Source of the DNA: Saccharomonospora xinjiangensis XJ-54
GTDB taxonomy: Bacteria; Actinomycetota; Actinomycetes; Mycobacteriales; Pseudonocardiaceae
Assembly (NCBI RefSeq): GCF_000258175.1
Contig: NZ_JH636049.1
Location: 272,982-336,981, forward strand
Direction: 5' to 3'
Length of the DNA stretch: 64,000 bases
In this document: piece by piece, positions 16,642-24,124 of the stretch
Numbering within the stretch: the first letter of the stretch is position 1
How the letters are laid out: each line of letters opens with the position of its first letter
Notes under the pieces: generated by a model
Told to the model about the DNA's origin: nothing
The model's input: the letters and a program-made list of their open reading frames with translations, nothing else
Databases searched by the model: none
Made by a program: the position numbers and the translations under genes

Positions 16642-17445
16642 ATGGCGCGGACAGCGACCCAGCGGACGGATCAGGGTGACGAGAACACCGAGCCCGAAAC
16701 CGCGATCTACGTCTACGGCATCGTGCCGGCCGACGTGGAGACCGACGCGGAGGTGAAAGGCATCGGCGACCCGTCGAGCCCGATCGAGACGGTGCGGCAC
16801 GGAGACATCGCCGCGCTCGTCAGCGAGATCGACGCGGACCGCCCGCTCGGCACGCCCGACGACCTCGCCGCGCACGCCCGCATCCTGGACGCCTCCGCGA
16901 GCGAGGTGCCCGTGCTGCCGCTGCGGTTCGGCGCGGTGGTCACCGACCGCGACGCGGTGACCGGCGAACTGCTCGCCGAGCATCACGACGAGTTCGCCGC
17001 CGCACTCGGCGAACTGGAGGGCAAGGCGCAGTACATCCTCAAGGGCCGCTACGACGAGCGCGCGATCCTCGCCGAGATCCTTCAGGAGAGCTCGGAGGCG
17101 CAGCGCTTGCGCGACGCGATCCGGGACGCACCGGAGGAGGCCACGCGCAACGAACGTCTCGCGCTGGGAGAGCTGATCGCGAACACCATCGCGGCCAAGC
17201 GCGAGGCCGACACCCGCACCGCGATCGAGGCACTGGAGGAGCTGGACATCGACGTCGCCCCGCGCGAGGCCACGCACGAACGCGACGCCGTCTACGTGGC
17301 CTGCCTCGCGGAGGTGTCGGCCCAGCCCGACCTGGAGCGCGTGGCGGGTGATCTGGCGAAGAAGTGGGGCGAGCGGGTGGAACTGCGGCTGATGGGCCCG
17401 CTCGCGCCGTACGACTTCGTCCGCACGACACGGCCGGGCGGCTGA
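16642..17445 (+). CDS. gvpF: GvpF/GvpL family gas-vesicle assembly protein
   Basis: 267 residues. It begins directly after the gvpA stop. Family hallmarks are AIYVYGIVPADVE near the N terminus, DIAALVSEID (about 56), PLRFGAVV (about 92) and the closing LMGPLAPYDFV, found in both GvpF and GvpL, which bind GvpA and help nucleate the growing vesicle. I give it the gvpF name because it follows gvpA, as in streptomycete clusters; a second paralogue (18470-19351) sits where gvpL is expected. Confidence 0.9.
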   Translation: MARTATQRTDQGDENTEPETAIYVYGIVPADVETDAEVKGIGDPSSPIETVRHGDIAALVSEIDADRPLGTPDDLAAHARILDASASEVPVLPLRFGAVVTDRDAVTGELLAEHHDEFAAALGELEGKAQYILKGRYDERAILAEILQESSEAQRLRDAIRDAPEEATRNERLALGELIANTIAAKREADTRTAIEALEELDIDVAPREATHERDAVYVACLAEVSAQPDLERVAGDLAKKWGERVELRLMGPLAPYDFVRTTRPGG

Positions 17446-17477
17446 GGTCGTCCGGGATGGAGAAAGGAGGCACCGAC

Positions 17478-17732
17478 GTGGGGCTCGTGACGGCGATTCT
17501 CGGGCTGCCGCTGGCGCCGGTGCGCGGTGTGGTGTCACTGGCCGAGGTGATCCGCGAGCAGGTGGACCGCGAACTCTACGACCCCGCGTCGGTGCGCCGT
17601 GAGCTGGAAGCCGCCGAGGAGGCCCGTGCACAGGGCGAGATCACTGCCGAGGAGGAGGCGGAGATCCAGCAGAGGGCACTCGGGCGGCTCACCGGCCACG
17701 ACGGCGGTGACGCGACCACCGGAGGAGGGTGA
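17478..17732 (+). CDS. gvpG: Gas vesicle protein GvpG
   Basis: 84 residues. The start is GTG 17478 because AAAGGAGG at 17463-17470 lies seven bases before it and the protein then opens VGLVTAILGLPLAPVRGVV, the standard GvpG beginning; ATG 17457 would swallow the ribosome-binding site. The remainder is a charged helix (VRRELEAAEEARAQGEI). GvpG is a small assembly factor of the vesicle initiation complex with GvpF/L. The next gene (gvpO) begins five bases past the stop. Confidence 0.88.
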   Translation: MGLVTAILGLPLAPVRGVVSLAEVIREQVDRELYDPASVRRELEAAEEARAQGEITAEEEAEIQQRALGRLTGHDGGDATTGGG

Positions 17733-17737
17733 CGGTC

Positions 17738-18007
17738 ATGCCACAGGACCTCGACGAGGTGGGTGCCGCGGAGGCCGCCGAACTCGCACTGGAGGCCATC
17801 GAACGGCTCACCCGGCGGCAACCTCTCGGCGTCACCTCGCTGAGTCCGACGGACGAGGGCTGGGCCGCGGAGGTGGAGGTCGTCGAGGAGAGCCGGGTCC
17901 CTTCGACGGCCAACATCCTCGGACTGTACGAGGTGGATCTCGACGCGGTCGGCGAGCTGGTGTCCTACCGCAGGATCCGCCGCTACGCGCGGGGTCGCAC
18001 CGAATGA
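17738..18007 (+). CDS. gvpO: Gas vesicle protein GvpO
   Basis: 89 residues. ATG 17738 is chosen, nine bases after GGAGGAGG (17721-17728); an in-frame GTG at 17729 would be too close. The signature is GWAAEVEVVEESRVPSTANI followed by LGLYEVDLDAVGELVSYRRI, with a C-terminal RYARGR; this is the GvpO family. In streptomycetes gvpO precedes gvpA; here it lies after gvpG, so the gene order is rearranged. In haloarchaea GvpO is required for vesicle formation and affects gvpA expression. Confidence 0.88.
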   Translation: MPQDLDEVGAAEAAELALEAIERLTRRQPLGVTSLSPTDEGWAAEVEVVEESRVPSTANILGLYEVDLDAVGELVSYRRIRRYARGRTE

Positions 18008-18039
18008 ACGACGCGGCACGCGAGGGAAGGCAGTAGTAC

Positions 18040-18477
18040 ATGACCGCATCAGGGCGCCCCGGTTCGGCACTGACGTCCTCGACCGGCTCGGCGGCGAGCC
18101 ACCAGCCGGGCAACCTCGGCGACATCCTCGAACGGGTTCTCGACAAGGGCCTTGTCATCGCGGGCGACATCCAGGTGAACCTGCTGGACATCGAACTCCT
18201 CACGATCAAGCTCCGGCTGGTGGTGGCGTCGCTGGAGACGGCGAAGGAGGTCGGCATCAACTGGTGGGAGAACGACCCGTGGCTCACCGGGACGAGCACC
18301 GGCCACAGCGTCGAAGGCGGCAGCAGGCAGAGTGCGCTGGAGCGGGAGAACCGCGAACTGCGCAGGCGGATCGAGGCGCTGGAGGCGGGTTCCCGGGCAG
18401 GGCAGGTCGAGGCGGGCGCCCCCAACGCCGAGGACGTGATCGACGCCGAGGCCGTCGCGGAGGAACGCGATGAGTGA
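18040..18477 (+). CDS. gvpJ: Gas vesicle protein GvpJ (GvpA-like minor structural protein)
   Basis: 145 residues. The GvpA-type core is GNLGDILERVLDKGLVIAGD, then IQVNLLDIELLTIKLRLVVAS (residues about 24-70), followed by GINWWENDPWL and a charged coiled-coil tail (ALERENRELRRRIEAL), the usual architecture of actinobacterial GvpJ. GvpJ and related minor proteins are thought to shape the conical vesicle tips. Its end overlaps the next start by eight bases, so translation is coupled. Confidence 0.88.
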   Translation: MTASGRPGSALTSSTGSAASHQPGNLGDILERVLDKGLVIAGDIQVNLLDIELLTIKLRLVVASLETAKEVGINWWENDPWLTGTSTGHSVEGGSRQSALERENRELRRRIEALEAGSRAGQVEAGAPNAEDVIDAEAVAEERDE

Positions 18478-19351
18478 ACACCCGACGCCCACCGGCCTGT
18501 GGCTGTACGCGGTGGCGAGTGGATTCGATCCCGCGCCGCTGGAGGATCTTCGTGGCGTCGCGGGCGCACCCGTGCGGGACGTCCGGGTGCGCGACGAGGA
18601 CACGCGGGAGGAACTGGTCGCCGTCGTCAGCCCGGTGTCACTGGACGAGTTCGGTGAGCAGGCTCTGCGGCGCAACCTGGAGGACCTCGACTGGCTCTCC
18701 GCCACCGCGCGGGCGCACGACGCCATCGTGGCGGCCGTGTCCGCCGCCGCGACGGCCGCGGTGCCGCTGCGGCTGGCCACGGTGTCCTTCGATGAGGACC
18801 GGGTGCGTGACCTCGTCACCCGGAATCGGGCCGAGTTCGTCACCACCCTGAACGCGCTCACGGGCCGAACCGAGTGGGGCGTCAAGGTGTACACCGACCC
18901 TGGGCGGCTCGCCGCGCCTGCCGGATCGGCGGTGTCCACCCCGGCTTCGGGGGAGTCTTCGTCTGGCGGTGCCGGTGCGGCGTACCTGCGGCGCCGCAAG
19001 GCCGCCCTCTCGGCGCGGGAAACCGGCGAACGGGTCGCGGCCGAACACGCCGAGCGCCTGCATGCCCGGCTCGCCGGGGCGGCGGTGGCCGATCGCCGCC
19101 ATCCCCCGCAGGACCCGAAACTGTCCGGTGAGCGCGCGCACATGGTGCTCAACGGCGCGTACCTGGTGGACGACGACCGGGCCGCGGCGTTCGCCGAGCT
19201 GGTCAGGGAACTCGACGCCGAACACGACGCTGTGCGGGTCGAGCTGACCGGGCCGTGGCCGCCTTACTCGTTCGCCGCCGTGGGGCAGGCCGCGGAACGG
19301 GCCCCAAGACAGGCCCCAAAACAGGCCCCAAAACAGGCGGAGCACCCGTGA
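18470..19351 (+). CDS. gvpL: GvpL/GvpF family gas-vesicle protein
   Basis: 293 residues, second GvpF/L paralogue: GLWLYAVASGFDP at the N terminus, EELVAVVSPVSLDEF (about 45), VPLRLATVSFDE (about 100), a Gly/Ser insertion near 150 and LTGPWPPYSFA near the end. The last 20 codons contain three 12-base repeats (19300-19335) encoding an APKQ-type repeat. The gene overlaps gvpJ upstream and the gvpS-like gene downstream (GTGA at 19348), consistent with a stoichiometric complex of small Gvp proteins. Confidence 0.88.
   Translation: MSEHPTPTGLWLYAVASGFDPAPLEDLRGVAGAPVRDVRVRDEDTREELVAVVSPVSLDEFGEQALRRNLEDLDWLSATARAHDAIVAAVSAAATAAVPLRLATVSFDEDRVRDLVTRNRAEFVTTLNALTGRTEWGVKVYTDPGRLAAPAGSAVSTPASGESSSGGAGAAYLRRRKAALSARETGERVAAEHAERLHARLAGAAVADRRHPPQDPKLSGERAHMVLNGAYLVDDDRAAAFAELVRELDAEHDAVRVELTGPWPPYSFAAVGQAAERAPRQAPKQAPKQAEHP
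19300..19335. repeat. Three 12-bp tandem repeats in the 3' end of gvpL
   Basis: The unit GGCCCCAAAACA is present three times in a row, the first with one substitution (AAGACA). Each is four codons (A-P-K/R-Q), so gain or loss of units would keep the frame and only alter the C-terminal tail length of the GvpL protein. Confidence 0.8.
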
Positions 19352-19599
19352 CCGGACCAGAGCGGCCCGGCACCTCCGATTTCGACCTCCTCGGCTCTGC
19401 GAAGGACTCGGCCGAACTCTCCGCAGCCGCGCCCGAACGCAGGATCGCCCTCGTTGATCTGCTCGACCGCGTTCTGGCGGGAGGCGTGGTGCTCACCGGG
19501 GAGATCACGTTGTCCATCGCCGACGTCGATCTCGTGCACGTGTCGTTACGAGCCCTGATCACCTCGGTGAGCACACTGGAACGAGGAGAGCGACCGTGA
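19348..19599 (+). CDS. gvpS: Gas vesicle protein GvpS (GvpA-like)
   Basis: 83 residues from GTG 19348, which overlaps the gvpL stop (GTGA). The GvpA-type core is IALVDLLDRVLAGGVVLTGE, then ITLSIADVDLVHVSLRALIT; it is shorter and more divergent than GvpA or GvpJ and lacks a long tail, as in the GvpS of streptomycete clusters. It lies between gvpL and gvpK as expected. A longer in-frame start upstream would run through the gvpL repeat region and is not credible. Confidence 0.85.
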   Translation: MTGPERPGTSDFDLLGSAKDSAELSAAAPERRIALVDLLDRVLAGGVVLTGEITLSIADVDLVHVSLRALITSVSTLERGERP

Positions 19600-19910
19600 C
19601 CGACCCCACCCGTGACCCCGGCCACCGCAACCCGCTCGCCGAACGCATCGACTCCGATCCCGAGTCGGTCGAACAGGGGCTGGCGAGTCTGGTCCTGACC
19701 ATCATCGAGCTGCTGCGCCAGCTCATGGAGCGGCAGGCGCTGCGCCGTGTTGACGAGGGCGATCTGACCGATGAGCAGGTGGAGCGCATCGGTCTGACCC
19801 TGATGAAGCTGGAAGAGCGCATGGAGGAACTCCGCGAGCACTTCGGGCTCGACCCCGAGGACCTCAACATCGATCTGGGCCCGCTCGGCCCTCTGCTCGG
19901 CGACTCGTGA
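19596..19910 (+). CDS. gvpK: Gas vesicle protein GvpK
   Basis: 104 residues. The GvpK signature is plain: ESVEQGLASLVLTIIELLRQ, LMERQALRRVDEG, LTDEQVERIGLTLMKLEERM and the C-terminal LGLDPEDLNIDLGPLG-like end. GvpK is a conserved accessory protein of unknown detailed role. It closes the ten-gene operon; its start overlaps gvpS by four bases. No hairpin follows directly; transcription may read through to the terminator at 20394-20432. Confidence 0.92.
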   Translation: MTDPTRDPGHRNPLAERIDSDPESVEQGLASLVLTIIELLRQLMERQALRRVDEGDLTDEQVERIGLTLMKLEERMEELREHFGLDPEDLNIDLGPLGPLLGDS

Positions 19911-19932
19911 GCCTTTTCTATGCTGTCGCGCC

Positions 19933-20313
19933 ATGGGTTGGTTGTCAGGCGCACGGCAGGCCGATTACGCCAGGCGTGATCTCGACGTCCTCGCCGGAAG
20001 GCTCGCCTCGGCAGGGGTGAGCACGACCGCGCTCGACCCGGCACGGCTCGCGGAGATCGATCAGCACGCCGCCGCGGTGCGTGACATCCTGACCTCCGAA
20101 GGCGGCACGGCAGGCGTCGTGGAACTCGCCGCCTACGCGCAGGGCGTACTCGACGCCGCCGCCGAGGCGGGTTGGACGCCGGAATCCCACACCACGGCGA
20201 GCGTGGAGTCCACCACGAACTGGATCGTGCTGCGGCTGCTCGCCGTCTGCGCCCTCACCGACTCCTCCCCCGCAGGCGACGTCCCCGACATCGACCCGCT
20301 GCTGTTCACCTGA
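19933..20313 (+). CDS. Small conserved hypothetical protein (DUF6401-like)
   Basis: 126 residues. All-helical; QHAAAVRDILT and NWIVLRLLAVCALTDSS are the most recognisable stretches and recall an actinobacterial family listed as DUF6401 (from memory, uncertain). The upstream hexamer TATGCT (19919-19924) lies eight bases before the ATG with no Shine-Dalgarno sequence, so it appears to have its own promoter and a leaderless message rather than belonging to the gvp operon. A strong hairpin terminator follows at 20394-20432. Confidence 0.6.
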   Translation: MGWLSGARQADYARRDLDVLAGRLASAGVSTTALDPARLAEIDQHAAAVRDILTSEGGTAGVVELAAYAQGVLDAAAEAGWTPESHTTASVESTTNWIVLRLLAVCALTDSSPAGDVPDIDPLLFT

Positions 20314-20393
20314 GCGCACGCCCCGATCTTCTCGGCGACATCTGGGGCGCACCTCATCGTGTGCCCCGTGACCTCGTACGGTGGCGCACGGAC

Positions 20394-20432
20394 AGCCCCG
20401 GATGACCCCTGACCTCGGGGTCATCCGGGGCT
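20394..20432. terminator. 16-bp perfect hairpin, probable terminator
   Basis: Arms AGCCCCGGATGACCCC (20394-20409) and GGGGTCATCCGGGGCT (20417-20432) are exact complements around a seven-base loop. It ends the transcript of the gene at 19933 and perhaps read-through from the gas-vesicle operon. The following bases (TGTGCTTCTCT) contain only a weak T-rich stretch, as is common in actinobacteria. Confidence 0.8.
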
Positions 20433-20543
20433 TGTGCTTCTCTCCGAGCGTGCAGGCTGCTGGCCGGCAGCGCCGCTTCAGTTGTCGAAAGTTCCCGGCC
20501 GAAGCCGGCCCGCGCGTCGGTGCTGCTCGCTACTGTGAGTGCT

Positions 20544-20906
20544 GTGGCAGAAACCGGTGAGCAGACCAACGACACCCTGAGCGATCGCGAGCGCGGCGAT
20601 GTCCTGTACGACCTCGTGTGCCAGTTCATGGCCGAGGACGAGGAGGAACGCGCGGGGGACCCGGCGGAACGCACGCGGACCGAGCGTCTTGCCGAGGCCC
20701 AATTGCTGTTGTTGCAGGCGATCTACTGCGAGCTGCGCCACGGGCACGACCAGACGCGACAGCACGCCGAGGAGCTGGACAGCCACACCGCGGCGATGAG
20801 CAGGCTGCGGGGCGCGCTGTACGACCACGGCGCGGCGATGGGCCGGATGGTCGGTGCGATGGCCGACCACGCTCACGAGATGAACCGGCTTCGCCGGGCG
20901 CTGTAG
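20544..20906 (+). CDS. Hypothetical helical protein
   Basis: 120 residues. GTG 20544 is preferred because TACTGT (20531-20536) lies seven bases upstream, a good -10 for a leaderless message; an earlier in-frame GTG at 20520 would place the -10 inside the gene. The protein is entirely helical and charged (DRERGDVLYDLVCQFMAEDE), with His-rich C-terminal heptads (RGALYDHGAAMGRMV, MADHAHEMNRL) that could form a coiled coil. I do not recognise a family. It converges on the MscS-like gene across a shared hairpin. Confidence 0.55.
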   Translation: MAETGEQTNDTLSDRERGDVLYDLVCQFMAEDEEERAGDPAERTRTERLAEAQLLLLQAIYCELRHGHDQTRQHAEELDSHTAAMSRLRGALYDHGAAMGRMVGAMADHAHEMNRLRRAL

Positions 20907-20978
20907 CTCTGCGAGTTGGCTCGGCAACACTGGTCGCCGCGCAGCACGCACGCCGGGCACCTCGACGACGAACACGGC

Positions 20979-21010
20979 GACGCCGGGCGCCCGCGAAAGC
21001 GTCCGGCGTC
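20979..21010. terminator. Bidirectional hairpin between convergent genes
   Basis: GACGCCGGGCGC (20979-20990) pairs with GCGTCCGGCGTC (20999-21010), 12 pairs with one G-U, around the loop CCGCGAAA. It sits between the stops of the genes ending at 20906 (plus) and 21026 (minus) and can serve both strands. Confidence 0.65.
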
Positions 21011-21025
21011 GTCACCCCGTTCGGC

Positions 21026-21808
21026 TCAGGGATTGGGCGGGTGCGCGGTGCGCGACTGCTCCTCCGGGGTCTGGATGGGCTCGGTCTGCGCCTCCTGCGT
21101 CCTCGCCACGTCCTCCCTGCCCCGCTGGTAGGCCTCCGCCTGCGCCCTGGCGTTCGGCATCTCCTCCTCGGCCCTGTTGAGCCAGCGGTCCCACCGCTGC
21201 TGCATCGGCCGCATCAAACCGCCGCCGACGCCGATGGCGAGGATGGCGCCGACCGTCGCGAGCACCGCGATCAACACCGGGGTGGTCACCGAGGTGGCGA
21301 TGCCGATCTGGTTGAGCGCGGCGATCACCCCGAGACCGATGATGACCACCTGCGCTGCCGTGGCGAGCGCCCTGCCGTAGCTCAGCCCGCCCAGCGCGCT
21401 GCTCATGATGTCCTTGACGGCGCTGGCGATGGCGGTGACCACGACGACGATCACGATCGCCACGATGGCCCTCGGCAGCCACGCGACGATCGCCGCGAGC
21501 ATCGAACTCACCGGGTTGGGCCCGAAGACGCCGAACGCGATCTGCAACGCGATCAGCAGCACCGCGTAGAACACAATGGCCGCCACGAGACTGCTCGCGT
21601 CGTATTTCGACCTGGCCAGCGCGCGCTGGATACCGCCGCGTTCGACGGCCCTGTCGAAGTTCAGTCGCTCCAGCACGACATCGACCAGTTTGCGCAGGCC
21701 CTTCGCGACCAGCCACCCGATGAGCAGGATGACGAGGAACGCGGCGAACTTCGGCAGGAAGGTGATGACCGACCGAAGCGCGTCGTTGAACGATTCCGTG
21801 ATGTTCAT
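21026..21808 (-). CDS. MscS-like/conserved TM-helix membrane protein
   Basis: 260 residues. The N terminus has an amphipathic start then TM1 (LPKFAAFLVILLIGWLVAKG, about 18-37); further membrane helices lie at about 75-98, 108-130, 147-166 and 172-196, with Gly/Ala-rich helix packing. The pattern of GW.VAKGLRKLVD and paired 'TM-helix repeat' units is that of the small mechanosensitive-channel-related family found widely in actinobacteria, lacking the large cytoplasmic MscS vestibule. The C-terminal 65 residues are charged and cytoplasmic. A role in osmotic release is inferred from the family only. Confidence 0.75.
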   Translation of the reverse strand: MNITESFNDALRSVITFLPKFAAFLVILLIGWLVAKGLRKLVDVVLERLNFDRAVERGGIQRALARSKYDASSLVAAIVFYAVLLIALQIAFGVFGPNPVSSMLAAIVAWLPRAIVAIVIVVVVTAIASAVKDIMSSALGGLSYGRALATAAQVVIIGLGVIAALNQIGIATSVTTPVLIAVLATVGAILAIGVGGGLMRPMQQRWDRWLNRAEEEMPNARAQAEAYQRGREDVARTQEAQTEPIQTPEEQSRTAHPPNP

Positions 21809-22110
21809 CGGTATTCACATCCTTTCCCGTGGCCGGCCGGTCTTTACCTCGTCACGCGCAGGGCCACTCGGATCTCGACGCCGGGCCACACCGTTCGTCG
21901 GCTGTGGGGGATTACCCGGGATCGGACCAGGCACTCACGACCCGTAGACGCCCATTGGTGGCCACCACACCCCTCAGTGGTGTGAACAATCGGGACGCGA
22001 CACCGAAAAGTCCATCAATAGCACACGATCCGTGACCACGGACCCACAGGTCGTCGTCACCGTCCCGGTGGGGCACGCCATAGTGTGAGCGCCCGCGAGC
22101 GGAGGTGACG
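21809..22110. other. Intergenic region without a gene (divergent promoters)
   Basis: About 300 bases between the divergent MscS-like and DnaJ-NERD genes. It holds an imperfect hairpin CACACC/GGTGTG near 21966-21984, a palindrome TGGTGGCCACCA (21957-21968) and locally AT-richer sequence around 21985-22030. A -10-like TAGTGT at 22081-22086 could serve the DnaJ-NERD gene. I see no open reading frame with coding character. Confidence 0.5.
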
Positions 22111-23244
22111 GTGGCCGAGGTCGATTACTACGCAGTGCTGGGTGTCGAGCGCGACGCCTCGACCGCGCGGATCAAATCGGCCTACCGGTCACTCGCGCGG
22201 AGGAGGCATCCGGACGCCGGAGGGTCCGCCGAGGACTTCCAGTTGCTGCGCCAGGCCTACGAGACGCTGGCCGACCCGATGCTGCGGGCCGCCTACGACC
22301 GTGGGGGCAGGCGGCCGTCCATGGCGCTCGCCGCCGAGACCCGCGCCGCCCGCAGGGCAGCACCGCGCCGGTTCGGCGAGGACCCGGACTTCGTGCCGAC
22401 GGCGCCCGCGATCGACGTGCGCGACCTGCCGTGGTGGGACCTCGTGGAGGGTGCTTCGCGGGTCCACTACGCCCACCCCGGCTCTCCCGGCCATGCCACG
22501 GCGGGCGGCGCGCTGCTCGGGGCGATGATCCTGCCCCTGCCGCTGGTGGTGCCCTTCGCGTTCTCGGTGTGGCTGACGGCGGTGTGGGCGCTGCTGGTGG
22601 TGTCGGCCGCGGCGGCCATGGTGCTGCTGGTCCGCAGGCACCTGGAGTCGCTGCGGGCCGTGCGCTCGTTCCGCGGCGAGTTCGGCGACCGGATCGTGTT
22701 CGGGGAGCCGGGTTCCGAGGACGACGAGGTGGCGGAGCGGCTCACCGCCGAGGTCTTCGAGCGCTACCTGACCCGGCTTCCCGGCGTGCGCATCTTCCAC
22801 GGTCTCGCCTGGCCCGGCTCAGTGTTCGCCGACATCGACCACGCCGTGCTGTGCGGGCGAAGGCTCGTGCTGGTGGAGTCGAAGTCGTGGCTGCCCGGCC
22901 ACTACGGCCTCGCCGACGACGGCACCATCACCCGCAACGGCCGCACGTTCCGGGGCGGAGGAACCCAGTTGCCCACCGGACTCGCCGCCTTCCGCAGCCT
23001 CCTTCCCGAGGTGGAGGTGTGTGCCGCGCTGGTCATGTACCCGAGCAGGGACGGCGAGATCACCGCCGACGAACCGGACCTCGACGATCTCCTCGACTTC
23101 GACGACCCGGCACCGATGACGCCGGAGCAGTTCGTGCGGCTGCTGGGCGACTGGCTGGCCGCCGAGCCCGTCACCGTGGATCGCCAGGTGTTCCGCACCG
23201 TGCTGGGCCAGGTCGTCGGCCACTCCCCCTCGGCGAGGACCTGA
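22111..23244 (+). CDS. DnaJ-domain membrane protein with NERD-like nuclease domain
   Basis: 377 residues from GTG 22111 (GGAGG at 22101-22105). Residues 3-66 are a J domain: DYYAVLGVERDASTARIKSAY followed by HPD (33-35), the Hsp70-stimulating tripeptide. Two adjacent transmembrane helices lie at about 130-178 (ILPLPLVVPFAFSVWLTAVW, then LLVVSAAAAMVLLV). The C-terminal 170 residues resemble the nuclease-related NERD fold: IDHAVLCGRRLVLVESKSW with Asp and Glu-x-Lys as in PD-(D/E)XK enzymes. The order J domain, two TM, NERD is unusual. It probably tethers Hsp70 activity and a DNA/RNA-related domain to the membrane; activity is untested inference. Confidence 0.78.
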   Translation: MAEVDYYAVLGVERDASTARIKSAYRSLARRRHPDAGGSAEDFQLLRQAYETLADPMLRAAYDRGGRRPSMALAAETRAARRAAPRRFGEDPDFVPTAPAIDVRDLPWWDLVEGASRVHYAHPGSPGHATAGGALLGAMILPLPLVVPFAFSVWLTAVWALLVVSAAAAMVLLVRRHLESLRAVRSFRGEFGDRIVFGEPGSEDDEVAERLTAEVFERYLTRLPGVRIFHGLAWPGSVFADIDHAVLCGRRLVLVESKSWLPGHYGLADDGTITRNGRTFRGGGTQLPTGLAAFRSLLPEVEVCAALVMYPSRDGEITADEPDLDDLLDFDDPAPMTPEQFVRLLGDWLAAEPVTVDRQVFRTVLGQVVGHSPSART

Positions 23245-23312
23245 CGCGATCTCGCCAGGCCGCGTGACCGGCAGCCCGGCCTGTCGTCCCAGCCCGCACC
23301 GGAGGAACCAGC

Positions 23313-24002
23313 ATGACGCACAGCGGCAGTACACCTCGAAGTCACGCCATCGCGCCCGTGGCGGCACTGGCGGCGTTGCTGGGCGGAGCCGTCGTGATGG
23401 TCGTGCTGCACCTGCTGCCGTCGAGTGCGGACGTGGACCCGGTGCGGCGCACGATCAGCGAGTACGCCCACGGCCCCGGCAAAGCGCTCTTCGACCTGTC
23501 CGTGCTGCTGGTGGCGTTCGGGTCGGCGGTGGTCTTCACCCTGCCCGCGGCGCGGGGTCAGGTTCGCGCGGTGTCCGCCTGCACGGCGTTCGGTGCGCTG
23601 TGGACGCTCGGGCTCGTGGCGGTCGTGGTGTTCCGCAAGACGGACTGGTCGGTGGGGCCGAGCGTGGAGGGCGCGATCCACCGCTATGCCAGCATGGTCG
23701 CCTTCGTGTGCCTGCCGCTGGCCGTGTGGTCGGCGGCGAATGCCGTGTTCGGCCCCTCGTCGCGGCTGCGGGCCGCCGCCCGGGTGCTGTCGGTGGCGTC
23801 GCTGGCGTGGCTCGTGGTCATCGTCGGGGCCGTACTGGTGATGCTCTCCGGTGGTGAGCCGTGGTGGCGGTCGATCCCGCTCGGGCTCGTCGAACGGCTT
23901 CTCGCGGCCACGGAGGTGACGGCCGTGCTGTCACTGGTTCCCGGGCTGCTGCGCGCGCCCGATCGTGGTCCCGATTCCGCCGCCACGCTGGTACGGTACT
24001 AA
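23313..24002 (+). CDS. DUF998 family membrane protein
   Basis: 229 residues, ATG 23313 after GGAGGAACCAGC. Six predicted membrane helices: about 14-34, 60-80, 90-110, 128-150, 160-182 and 194-214. The family motif DPVRRTISEYAHG near residue 42 (RTISEYxxG) identifies DUF998, a polytopic protein with no proven function. The stop codon (TAA 24000-24002) lies within the TetR-operator-like palindrome of the next operon, so the two genes are unlikely to be one transcriptional unit. Confidence 0.8.
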   Translation: MTHSGSTPRSHAIAPVAALAALLGGAVVMVVLHLLPSSADVDPVRRTISEYAHGPGKALFDLSVLLVAFGSAVVFTLPAARGQVRAVSACTAFGALWTLGLVAVVVFRKTDWSVGPSVEGAIHRYASMVAFVCLPLAVWSAANAVFGPSSRLRAAARVLSVASLAWLVVIVGAVLVMLSGGEPWWRSIPLGLVERLLAATEVTAVLSLVPGLLRAPDRGPDSAATLVRY

Positions 24003-24013
24003 GCGCACGCTTA
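24000..24013. promoter_or_regulatory. Palindromic operator TAAGCG-CA-CGCTTA, site A
   Basis: A perfect six-base inverted repeat with two-base spacer, upstream of the SDR-MaoC-APH-acyl-CoA dehydrogenase operon. The identical palindrome, with spacer CT, lies at 30633-30646 in front of a TetR gene; a third, imperfect copy is at 31347-31360. A TACGGT hexamer at 23992-23997 just upstream could be the -10, which would put the operator at the transcription start. Predicted binding site of the TetR protein encoded at 30657. Confidence 0.65.
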
Positions 24014-24124
24014 CCGACTCAATCGAAGGAACCCGGACGCGGCCGAGCCGGCGCATCCTGCGGCGGAAGCACGCAGGGGCCGCACTGACGACCGCCCCGG
24101 GCTTTCCGAACAGGAGGAAACGCT

